Assembly (NCBI GenBank): GCA_023249835.1
Contig: JAHFBY010000152.1
Coordinates: 1-5,550, forward strand
Length of the DNA: 5,550 nucleotides
Direction of reading: 5' to 3'
From: Elusimicrobiota bacterium
Lineage (GTDB): Bacteria > Elusimicrobiota > Elusimicrobia > 2-02-FULL-39-32
Position numbers and translations under genes: made by a program. Of this stretch, positions 1 through 5,550 are shown one piece after another. The first letter of the stretch is position 1, and every line of letters starts with the position of its first letter. The notes under the pieces were generated by a model. It was not told the DNA's origin, did not search any database, and was given only the letters and a program-made list of their open reading frames with translations.

Positions 1-11
1 TACACTTACGC

Positions 12-30
12 AGCCCTGCTCCAGGCTTTT
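12..30 (+). terminator. Weak terminator-like hairpin of a possible upstream gene
   Basis: Bases 12-18 (AGCCCTG) can pair with 22-27 (CAGGCT) when C16 is bulged, leaving a 3-base loop CTC. The right arm runs into TTTT at 27-30 and then an A/T-only stretch to 46. The shape fits a small intrinsic terminator for a gene ending left of the window, just before the promoter of the phosphorylase operon. The stem is short and imperfect, so it may be chance. Confidence 0.3.
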
Positions 31-48
31 AATAATTTATTTTTAAGG

Positions 49-77
49 TTGCCTGATCGATTTCAGTTTAGTATAAT
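49..77 (+). promoter_or_regulatory. Sigma70-type promoter for the phosphorylase-transporter operon
   Basis: A perfect -10 hexamer TATAAT lies at 72-77. Exactly 17 bases upstream is TTGCCT (49-54), matching the -35 consensus TTGACA at four of six positions, including the leading TTG. Transcription would start near base 84, giving a leader of roughly 68 bases before the ATG at 152. No extended -10 TG is present. The spacer holds a small inverted repeat (CTGA at 53-56, TCAG at 63-66) that could be part of an operator. The elements are seen directly; promoter activity is inferred. Confidence 0.6.
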
Positions 78-110
78 TCCCGTTGCTGTGCGTAATCAAT
101 TTTGCCTGAT
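49..110 (+). repeat. 9-base direct repeat TTGCCTGAT in the leader
   Basis: TTGCCTGAT occurs at 49-57 and again at 102-110, start-to-start distance 53 bases. The first copy contains the -35 hexamer of the proposed promoter; the second lies in the transcribed leader and has no -10 at the right distance. The second copy also forms the right half of an AATCA/TGATT inverted repeat (94-98 and 107-111). A pair of regulator sites flanking the start of transcription is one reading; chance repetition in a short A/T-rich region is another. Confidence 0.35.
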
Positions 111-132
111 TTTAAGTTTGACTCATACCCTA

Positions 133-139
133 TAGGAGG
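133..139 (+). promoter_or_regulatory. Ribosome binding site of the GH94 phosphorylase gene
   Basis: TAGGAGG is a near-perfect Shine-Dalgarno sequence. It lies 12 bases before the ATG at 152, a little longer than the usual 5-9. The only nearer start-like codon is TTG at 142, which is out of frame, so ATG 152 remains the best start. The palindrome CCTATAGG (129-136) overlaps the site. Confidence 0.75.
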
Positions 140-151
140 CATTGCGAACCG

Positions 152-2677
152 ATGAAATACGGAAGTTTTAGTCAAGACGGAACCGAATACATCATTAATA
201 ACCCCCTAACCCCCCGCCCCTGGATCAACTATTTAACCAATGAAAAATACTGCGCCATCATATCCCAATGCGCCGGCGGTTATTCATTTTATAAAGACTG
301 CCGCTCTGACCGCATACACCGCTGGGCTCCGGAAAACTGGCACACCGACCGCCCCGGACGCTACCTCTATATTCGCGATGAGGAAAGCAGCAAATATTGG
401 AGCGCTGCGTTTCAACCCATCCGCGCCCCTTATTCCCAATACGAAGCGCGCCATGGACTCGGATATACTAAAATTCATTTAGTTTGCAATGAAATTGAAA
501 CCGAATCCACCTTTTTTGTCCATAGCACCGACCCCATTGAGTTCTGCTCCGTCCGCTTAAAAAACACCTCTTCCCGCAGCCGCAAACTTAAACTCTATCC
601 TTATATGGAGCTTTTGATCGGCGACTATCACATGGAGCTCCTTTACCGAAATATTATGAACCTTTACGACCGCGTTTGGTTTGACGCGGACACCAACGCC
701 ATTTTAGCCAATAAAACCGCGGCTTGGGGAGACATGAATATCAAGCCTTTTCCTTATACGCTTTACTTTGCCTCAAGCCTGCCGGTACAAGGTTATGCGA
801 CCCGAAAAGATGGGTTTTTAGGCCGTTATAACACCGAAGAAAACCCCCAAGTGGTTAAAGAAGGATCGGAAATTAAAAACGGATTTTCTTCCGGTGAAGA
901 CTCCATCGCCGCTTTTAAGCATGAGGTGAGTTTGGAGCCCGGAGAAGAAATCAACTTTACTCTTTTCCTCGGGGTTGGCAAGGATAAGGCAGAAATTAAA
1001 AAATCCATTGCCAAATACCAGAGCCACGCTACCGTAATGGCAGAGTTAAAAACCGTGCAGGATATTTGGCGTAAACGAATTATTGACAACGTTTGGATCC
1101 AAACCCCGGACCACGATTTTGATACGGTTATGAACATATGGGTAAAATACCAGGCCTATATTTGTAACTTTTGGTCTCGTTCCCCCTCTTACTATCATGA
1201 AGGCTCCGGCGGCAGAGGATATCGCGACTCCTGCCAAGATAGCGAAGGCATTTTAGCCATTAATCAAGAAATGGCCAGAACTAAAATGTTAACTATTGCC
1301 AAATTAATTCGCGCAGACGGAACTTCCGCGCCCGGCTGGTCAGACACCACCGGTCCTGCGTCCCACCGGCCTAATAAAGACCATCAAGTATGGCTCACCT
1401 ATACGATTGCGGCTTATATTAAGGAAACCGGCGATAAAAGCATTTTAATGGAAAAAGTTCCCTTTCTTAAAGATCAATGGATTAAGGGTTGGTGGGTGGA
1501 CAAAGAATGGAAAAAAGGCTCTTACTATGAAGGCAAAACAACCGTCTACGATAAACTTTGCCGCAATTTAAACTTCACTTATTCCGACACCGGCGCGCAT
1601 GGTCTTTGCCGCATTGGCCACGCTGATTGGAACGATGCTATTGACGCGGCCGGCATTAAACATAAGGGCGAAAGCGTTATGATCTCCATGCAATTGGTGC
1701 GCTCCTTAAAAATATTAGCGGAATTATCCGAATTGATCGGTAAAAAGAAAGAAGCGAAAGAGTTTCGCAAGCGCGCACAAACAATGACCAAGCGCATTGA
1801 AACAGTTTGTTGGGACGGCGAATGGTATAAGCGCGGCTTTACCGATGACGGCACGGTTTATGGCAGTAAAAAATGCAAAGAGGGCAAAATATTCATCAAC
1901 ACTCAAAATTGGGCTGTTTTAGCCGGCATTCCAGAAGGCAAAAGGTTAGAAACAGTGCTTAACTCCGTTGACAAACACTTGGATGGAGACCATGGTTACG
2001 CCCTGTTTTATCCCGCTTACAGCAAATGGGACCCCAAATTAGGCAGGATCAGCATGTTTTCGGAAGGCACCAAAGAAAATGCGGCTGTTTTCTGTCATGC
2101 GGCAACTTTCATGGTTGTCGCTAACCTCATTTCCGGCAGAGGCACGCGCGGTTATGAGGGATTGAAAAAAATTATGCCCAACGCGCAAAAAGATTATGAG
2201 GTTTATAAAACTGAACCTTACGTTTATTCGGAATACATGATTGGACCCGAACACCCTTACCTCTACGGGGAAGGAGCTTTCACCTGGATTACCGGAACCG
2301 CGGCTTGGAACTTTTTAGCGGCCAGCGAGTACCTCCTGGGCGCGCGCCGGGACTATGAAGGATTAAGGATTTGTCCAAGCGTTCCTTCCTATTGGAAAAA
2401 CGCTTCCATACGCCGGCCCTTTCGCGGCGACGTCTATGAAATAACAATAGAAAATCCGGATGGTGTAGAAAGCGGGGTCAAAGAACTTTACTTGGACGGC
2501 GTCCTTCAAGAAGGAGACCTAATCCGTCCGGTCAAAGACGGTAAAACCCATAAAGTGCGGGTGGTCCTGGGCAAGCTAACCGGCCCTGCCTCAGAAAAGA
2601 GCGGGACAGCAAGCGGTAACGGCCATAAAAAAGTTACCGCCGGATCAACCGACGGCAAAGTCTTGCAGAGGGTTTGA
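152..2677 (+). CDS. GH94 family beta-glycoside (cellobiose/chitobiose-type) phosphorylase
   Basis: Cytoplasmic inverting phosphorylase, formerly glycosyltransferase family 36: it cleaves a beta-linked disaccharide or short oligosaccharide with phosphate, giving an alpha-sugar 1-phosphate plus the free reducing-end sugar. The start MKYGSFSQDG..EYII.NPLTPRPWINYL is the family N-terminus (beta-sandwich, about 1-300), followed by the alpha/alpha barrel and a small C-terminal beta domain ending near residue 807. Visible landmarks are GYRD (356-359), the general acid as the second Asp of DWND (D495), KENAAVFCH with phosphate-binding H649, and the TG pair 714-715 of WITGTAAW. There is no signal peptide. 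The core length matches cellobiose and chitobiose phosphorylases, and cellodextrin and beta-1,2-oligoglucan enzymes are longer. R166 matches cellobiose phosphorylase, but R632, F636 and E694 differ from it, so the substrate is left open. A Gly/Ser/Thr/Lys-rich tail (808-841) extends beyond the family end. First gene of the operon; its stop is one base before the next ATG. Confidence 0.93.
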   Translation: MKYGSFSQDGTEYIINNPLTPRPWINYLTNEKYCAIISQCAGGYSFYKDCRSDRIHRWAPENWHTDRPGRYLYIRDEESSKYWSAAFQPIRAPYSQYEARHGLGYTKIHLVCNEIETESTFFVHSTDPIEFCSVRLKNTSSRSRKLKLYPYMELLIGDYHMELLYRNIMNLYDRVWFDADTNAILANKTAAWGDMNIKPFPYTLYFASSLPVQGYATRKDGFLGRYNTEENPQVVKEGSEIKNGFSSGEDSIAAFKHEVSLEPGEEINFTLFLGVGKDKAEIKKSIAKYQSHATVMAELKTVQDIWRKRIIDNVWIQTPDHDFDTVMNIWVKYQAYICNFWSRSPSYYHEGSGGRGYRDSCQDSEGILAINQEMARTKMLTIAKLIRADGTSAPGWSDTTGPASHRPNKDHQVWLTYTIAAYIKETGDKSILMEKVPFLKDQWIKGWWVDKEWKKGSYYEGKTTVYDKLCRNLNFTYSDTGAHGLCRIGHADWNDAIDAAGIKHKGESVMISMQLVRSLKILAELSELIGKKKEAKEFRKRAQTMTKRIETVCWDGEWYKRGFTDDGTVYGSKKCKEGKIFINTQNWAVLAGIPEGKRLETVLNSVDKHLDGDHGYALFYPAYSKWDPKLGRISMFSEGTKENAAVFCHAATFMVVANLISGRGTRGYEGLKKIMPNAQKDYEVYKTEPYVYSEYMIGPEHPYLYGEGAFTWITGTAAWNFLAASEYLLGARRDYEGLRICPSVPSYWKNASIRRPFRGDVYEITIENPDGVESGVKELYLDGVLQEGDLIRPVKDGKTHKVRVVLGKLTGPASEKSGTASGNGHKKVTAGSTDGKVLQRV
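2613..2640 (+). repeat. Perfect 8-bp inverted repeat in the 3' end of the phosphorylase gene
   Basis: GCGGTAAC (2613-2620) is exactly complementary to GTTACCGC (2633-2640), with a 12-base loop holding an A6 run. It sits in the codons of the nonconserved tail of the phosphorylase, 26 bases before the ribosome binding site of the next gene. No T tract follows, so it is not an intrinsic terminator. It could act as an mRNA-stabilising stem or protein-binding palindrome; function is inferred only from position. Confidence 0.45.
2667..2672 (+). promoter_or_regulatory. Ribosome binding site of the sugar-binding protein gene
   Basis: AGAGGG lies 6 bases before the ATG at 2679 and inside the last codons of the phosphorylase. 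It decides the start: the next in-frame ATG (2706) has only A/T-rich sequence and no Shine-Dalgarno before it. Stop TGA (2675-2677) and ATG (2679) are one base apart, so the two genes are probably translationally coupled. Confidence 0.6.
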
Positions 2678-2678
2678 G

Positions 2679-4046
2679 ATGAAATTGCCACTGGATATAA
2701 AAAAAATGAAAACTACAAACAAACAAACCGATCAGACCATTAACAAAAGCCACCTTAGATTATCTTGGGTGGCTTTTTTATTAGCCTTAATTCTTCCGGG
2801 ATGCGGACCCCATAAAAGTGCGGAAACACAAAATAAGATTGTGGTCTGGCATTGGATGAGCGACCGGCAGAACGCCTTTGACGAACTGGCTAAACGCTAT
2901 AAACAGGAAAAAGGCATTGACGTGGTGTTTGAACTCTATGCCCCTTCGGATGCTTATGCCCAAAAAGTGCGGGCTGGCGCGCAATCTAACACCCTGCCCG
3001 AAGTTTACGGCATTTTAGCTGAATCCAGAGACTTTGCCAGCTTTATTAAGTCCGGCCATGTGGCTAACCTTAATGATCAAATGAACGCAGACAACGCAAA
3101 ATGGAAAAACTCTTTTTACCCAAAAGCTTTAGCCAACAATACTTTTTCAACACAGAATGCTTTTGGCGTTGTTCCGGGTATTTATGGCGTTCCCTTAGAC
3201 GTGATGAATATCCAAATGCTCTACAACAAAAAACTTTTTGCTAAAGCCGGACTAAATCCAGAAAAGCCGCCCCTCACTTGGAAAGATTTTCTGGTCGCGG
3301 CTAAAGCCTTGAACAAAGCCAATATTCCTGTGTTCGTAAGCGGTTGGGGAGAACTTTGGATGATCGACTGTTTCGCCTCCTCCTACGCTTTGCACTTCAT
3401 GGGAGAGCAAAAGTTTTTAGACACTTTCCGCGGTAAAGTTTCTTATACGGACCCAGACTGGGTGAAAGTATTGGAGATCTTTAACGATTTTCGCAAAGAA
3501 AAAATACTAATAAACGGCGGGGTGAGCATGGTGAACAAAACTTCGGAACAAACATTTGCCAATGAACGCGCCGCCATAACCTTAAATGGATCTTGGTGCG
3601 TGAACGTGTACGCGGGCATGAACCCTAAATTGGAGTACGGGACCATGCTGCCTCCAAAAGTCAATCCTAAAGACGAAATTAAAATTTGGGGAGGAGCCGG
3701 ATCTTCATTCGTGATTAACCAACGCTCCACTAATAAGGATAAGGCGATCGCTTTCATGCAATGGATGAGCGATAAAGACCAGCAAGTATACTTATCGGAA
3801 ACAACTAAAAACTTGCCAGCCAACCGTTACGCCTCATCCAACATTCCCCCCATCATGGCGAGCTTTTCTACCGCCATGGACTTCACCACCCACCCATCGC
3901 AATGGGACGTGCGTGAAAATCCGGTTGTTGCGGAAGCTTTTACCAAAGGTATTCAGTCTATTTTAATTGGAGAGAAAACCCCCGAACAGGTGGCTGAGGA
4001 AGTGCAGAAGTTAAAAGACCAGAACCTGGCGGCCTCCGCTAAATAG
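2679..4046 (+). CDS. Lipoprotein sugar-binding protein of a CUT1 ABC importer (family 1, MalE/UgpB type)
   Basis: Extracytoplasmic solute receptor expected to capture the oligosaccharide and hand it to the permeases encoded next. Residues 1-29 form a long polar, Lys-rich leader, about 29-39 are hydrophobic, and L39-P40-G41-C42 is a lipobox, so Cys42 should be lipidated and anchored to a membrane. Proline at -2 is unusual but tolerated. The mature part shows the family 1 order: a first strand KIVVWHW (53-59), the YGVPLDVMNIQMLYNKKLFAKAGL-type block (169-192) followed by PPLTWKDF (197-204), FANERAAITLNGSW (293-306), and GGAGSSFVIN (338-347) before the helix with AIAFMQWM (356-363). Length 455 is normal. 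Trp-rich positions (W58, W223, W227, W306, W337) suit sugar stacking. A terminator-like hairpin lies within codons 23-34. Placement between a GH94 enzyme and two permeases implies a beta-disaccharide ligand; this is inference. Confidence 0.9.
   Translation: MKLPLDIKKMKTTNKQTDQTINKSHLRLSWVAFLLALILPGCGPHKSAETQNKIVVWHWMSDRQNAFDELAKRYKQEKGIDVVFELYAPSDAYAQKVRAGAQSNTLPEVYGILAESRDFASFIKSGHVANLNDQMNADNAKWKNSFYPKALANNTFSTQNAFGVVPGIYGVPLDVMNIQMLYNKKLFAKAGLNPEKPPLTWKDFLVAAKALNKANIPVFVSGWGELWMIDCFASSYALHFMGEQKFLDTFRGKVSYTDPDWVKVLEIFNDFRKEKILINGGVSMVNKTSEQTFANERAAITLNGSWCVNVYAGMNPKLEYGTMLPPKVNPKDEIKIWGGAGSSFVINQRSTNKDKAIAFMQWMSDKDQQVYLSETTKNLPANRYASSNIPPIMASFSTAMDFTTHPSQWDVRENPVVAEAFTKGIQSILIGEKTPEQVAEEVQKLKDQNLAASAK
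2745..2779 (+). terminator. Terminator-like hairpin inside the signal-peptide codons; candidate attenuator
   Basis: AAAAGCCACC (2745-2754) pairs perfectly with GGTGGCTTTT (2768-2777). A T-G wobble, one T-T mismatch and an inner AGA/TCT helix (2757-2759 with 2763-2765) close a TTA triloop. The run T2774-T2779 follows the G/C-rich part directly, as in an intrinsic terminator. Read on the minus strand it also ends in TTTT, so it could work both ways. It covers codons 23-34 of the binding protein, 67 bases after that ATG. A hairpin here would cut transcripts after the phosphorylase unless closely following ribosomes prevent it. Structure is seen directly; the activity is inferred. Confidence 0.5.
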
Positions 4047-4049
4047 GAG
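4044..4049 (+). promoter_or_regulatory. Shine-Dalgarno overlapping the binding-protein stop codon
   Basis: TAGGAG overlaps the TAG stop of the binding protein. It is 19 bases from the ATG at 4069, too far for that start, but five bases from TTG at 4055, which opens a tiny frame (TTG AAC AAT TAA, 4055-4066) ending two bases before the ATG. Either the permease start is reached by reinitiation or the site is spaced unusually. Confidence 0.4.
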
Positions 4050-4068
4050 TGATCTTGAACAATTAATT

Positions 4069-5040
4069 ATGGGCCAAATAATAGTTAATAAGATAACCTC
4101 GCCACCCTCGCTTGCGCCTTCGCAAAGTTGGCCGCGAGTGAAAAAGGCCAAACCTTTAACCAAGGAAAAGGTTTGGGACATCTTTACAAACTATTTATTT
4201 GTTGTTCCTTCCTTATTATTGTTCGCAATGTTTAGCATTTATCCCTTCTTTAAGATATTTCAGCTCTCTCTTTTTGAATGGGACGGAATCTCTCCGGACA
4301 TGGTTTTTATTGGAATTCGCCAGTACCTTCAGGTCTGCCAAGACCCCATTTGGTGGACCTCCGTAAAAAATGCCAGCTGGGTAACGTTTTTAGCGTTAAG
4401 TGTGCAAAACACCTTGGCCTTTGGCTTGGCTTGGATCGTGGATCAAGATTTGAAGGCAAAGACGTTCTACCGGGTAGTATTCTATCTTCCCCCGGTCTTG
4501 TCCGGGATTGTAGTCGGCTTGGTTTGGAATTGGGTGTTTGACGGCAATTACGGCGTGTTAAACTTTGCCTTAACTAAAATAGGATTATCTTCATTGTGCC
4601 GCGCTTGGTTGGCAGACCCGGATACGGCTTTAAACTCCGTTGCAATTGTGCATATTTGGAAGGGGTTTGGCTGGGGTTTTGTGATCTTATTGGCCGGACT
4701 TCAAGGCATCCCCAGAGAGCTTTACGAAGCGGCTAAAGTAGATGGCGCTAGTGAGTGGCAAATTCTTTTCCGCATTACGCTGCCGATTATGATTCCGGTG
4801 CTTTTCGTTGTTTCCATTTTAACTATATTAGGCACAATGCAGATCTATGACATTATCGTAGCCATGACTCAAGGCGGACCTGGTTATCACACGGAAGTGC
4901 CGATCACTAGAATTTTTGCGTCTTTGGTTGGCTCTTCCCGATTTGGATACTCTTGCACCATGGGAGTTGTTTTTGGCGCTATCCTTTTAGCCATATCCAT
5001 GGTTCAAATCCGTCTCTCTAAGGCCATGAAAGCGGACTAA
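4069..5040 (+). CDS. CUT1 ABC sugar transporter permease, MalF/UgpA type
   Basis: Integral membrane subunit forming half of the translocation channel for the sugar delivered by the preceding lipoprotein. Six hydrophobic segments are visible, at roughly 43-62, 103-124, 136-157, 190-211, 240-260 and 293-314. The cytoplasmic coupling (EAA) loop is intact: E220-A221-A222, G226, and I236-x-L238-P239, the contact point for the ATPase. The segment FFKIFQLSLFEWDG (60-73) after the first helix and TQGGPGYHTEVP (267-278) before the last are typical of this subfamily. Length 323 is usual, but residues 1-25 are Pro/Ser-rich and not like the family, and the start is uncertain: ATG 4069 lacks a well-spaced Shine-Dalgarno, while GTG 4138 (residue 24) would give a family-like N-terminus VKKAKPLTKEKVWDIF, also without one. 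The stop is three bases before the next ATG, so the permeases are coupled. Confidence 0.92.
   Translation: MGQIIVNKITSPPSLAPSQSWPRVKKAKPLTKEKVWDIFTNYLFVVPSLLLFAMFSIYPFFKIFQLSLFEWDGISPDMVFIGIRQYLQVCQDPIWWTSVKNASWVTFLALSVQNTLAFGLAWIVDQDLKAKTFYRVVFYLPPVLSGIVVGLVWNWVFDGNYGVLNFALTKIGLSSLCRAWLADPDTALNSVAIVHIWKGFGWGFVILLAGLQGIPRELYEAAKVDGASEWQILFRITLPIMIPVLFVVSILTILGTMQIYDIIVAMTQGGPGYHTEVPITRIFASLVGSSRFGYSCTMGVVFGAILLAISMVQIRLSKAMKAD
4112..4125 (+). repeat. Small hairpin near the start of the malF-like gene
   Basis: TTGCG (4112-4116) pairs exactly with CGCAA (4121-4125) around the tetraloop CCTT. Outer bases CTCG (4098-4101) and CGAG (4135-4138) can pair as well, so the block 4098-4138 may fold as one structure directly before GTG 4138. 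It lies either in the first codons of the permease or, if GTG 4138 is the start, in a 91-base intercistronic region. Confidence 0.35.
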
Positions 5041-5043
5041 CTC

Positions 5044-5550
5044 ATGCAAAACATATACTATAAAGTTAAATCAGCTTTTCGGTCTACGCTATTTCATACG
5101 ATATGTTTGAGCGTAGCGGCGTTGTGCATTTTTCCCCTTTTATGGGCGCTGGCTTCCAGCCTTAAAACTCAGGAGACCATCTTTCAGGATTTTAGCCTTT
5201 TCCCCGCTCATCCCCAATGGCAAAACTATATCCTTGCCTGGACCCAAGGAAACTTCGGCCTGTATTTAATGAACTCTGTCTTATACACCGTGAGCGTGGT
5301 CGTGGGAGTGGTCTTGATCTCTTCTTTGGCCTCTTATGCTTTTTCCCGCCTGCAGTTTCCCGGCAAAAACATTATTTTCATATTGCTGATCGCGCAAATG
5401 ATGATCCCGGTCCCCGGCGCTTTTGTGGCGCTCTATGTATTATTGGTTAAAATGAACTTGATCAACACCCGCTTAGGCTATATTTTACCTCAAATCAACG
5501 GGGGATTGGCTTTAAGCGTATTCCTATTAAAAACATTTTTCGATAAACTC
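5044..5550 (+). CDS. CUT1 ABC sugar transporter permease, MalG/UgpE type (partial, cut by window end)
   Basis: Second channel subunit, partner of the MalF-type permease before it. The frame from ATG 5044 is open to the last base and gives 169 residues, somewhat over half the usual length of about 275. The layout is typical: a short basic N-terminus, a first helix (about 20-38) ending in LWALASSLKT, an external stretch with PQWQNYILAW (57-66) and the NSV motif (77-79) leading into helix 2 (about 78-98), ASYAFSRLQFPGKN (97-110), helix 3 (about 111-132), and GLALSVFLLKTFFDKL at the end. The family's EAA coupling loop would follow within a few residues after the window ends. The Shine-Dalgarno is weak (AGCGGA at 5031-5036), and the 3-base gap after the previous stop suggests translational coupling. 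No frameshift is seen. Confidence 0.9.
   Translation, partial: MQNIYYKVKSAFRSTLFHTICLSVAALCIFPLLWALASSLKTQETIFQDFSLFPAHPQWQNYILAWTQGNFGLYLMNSVLYTVSVVVGVVLISSLASYAFSRLQFPGKNIIFILLIAQMMIPVPGAFVALYVLLVKMNLINTRLGYILPQINGGLALSVFLLKTFFDKL

Noticed and set aside
118..123. TTGACT near the ribosome binding site as a second -35 element
   Set aside because: The matching -10 position falls at about 141-146 (ATTGCG), a poor match and too close to the start codon.
1..135. Open frame on the + strand from base 1 to TAG at 133-135, which could be the end of an upstream gene
   Set aside because: The 44 codons show no recognisable protein motif. The region holds a good promoter and A/T-rich spacer, and a stop-free stretch of this length can arise by chance. 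It cannot be excluded without sequence to the left.
826..1137. Minus-strand open frame of about 103 codons within the phosphorylase gene
   Set aside because: It lies opposite strongly conserved GH94 codons, shows no family motif, and I saw no convincing start signals. It is a shadow of the real gene.
1968..1973. TTGACA, a perfect -35 hexamer within the phosphorylase gene
   Set aside because: The bases 17 downstream (CATGGT at 1991-1996) are a poor -10, and no gene starts nearby.
2706..2708. Second in-frame ATG as the start of the binding protein
   Set aside because: No Shine-Dalgarno precedes it, whereas ATG 2679 has AGAGGG at good spacing. The terminator-like hairpin would lie within the gene with either start.
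3443..3823. Minus-strand open frame of 126 codons within the binding-protein gene
   Set aside because: It overlaps conserved solute-binding motifs on the other strand, and its product shows no recognisable domain.
5217..5450. Plus-strand open frame of 77 codons overlapping the second permease
   Set aside because: It is in another frame of the MalG-type gene, which has the expected helices and family motifs continuously from 5044 to the end.

Overview
The window holds one transcription-direction block on the + strand that reads as a carbohydrate uptake and phosphorolysis operon. In order: a cytoplasmic GH94 family disaccharide phosphorylase (152-2677), a lipoprotein sugar-binding protein of the CUT1 ABC importers (2679-4046), a MalF-type permease (4069-5040) and the first part of a MalG-type permease (5044 to the window end). 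Gaps between genes are 1, 22 and 3 bases. No ATPase, regulator, RNA gene, mobile element or CRISPR array is visible.

The expected pathway is: the lipoprotein captures a small oligosaccharide outside the cytoplasmic membrane, the two permeases pass it inward (the ATPase must be encoded elsewhere), and the phosphorylase splits it with inorganic phosphate into a sugar 1-phosphate and a free sugar. The GH94 family (cellobiose, chitobiose, laminaribiose and related phosphorylases) makes a beta-linked gluco-disaccharide the likely cargo. The exact sugar cannot be read from sequence. Several acceptor-site and donor-site positions differ from my recollection of the characterised cellobiose and chitobiose phosphorylases.

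The 151 bases before the first gene carry a good sigma70-type promoter (TTGCCT, 17 bases, TATAAT), a strong TAGGAGG ribosome binding site, a 9-base direct repeat (TTGCCTGAT twice) and a weak terminator-like hairpin that may end an upstream gene.

The most unusual feature is an almost ideal intrinsic-terminator hairpin with a T6 tract at 2745-2779, lying inside the signal-peptide codons of the binding protein. A second perfect 8-bp inverted repeat lies about 100 bases upstream, in the last codons of the phosphorylase. Together they suggest a control point between enzyme and transporter expression. The malF-like gene also has an unclear start: its Shine-Dalgarno is misplaced for the ATG, and a tiny reading frame sits between.

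The organism is a bacterium with lipoprotein export and moderate base composition. The style is compatible with an uncultivated Gram-negative-type lineage (for example Omnitrophota or another PVC-related group), but this is a guess and nothing in the window proves it. I see no evidence for a wholly new system; the interest lies in regulation and substrate.
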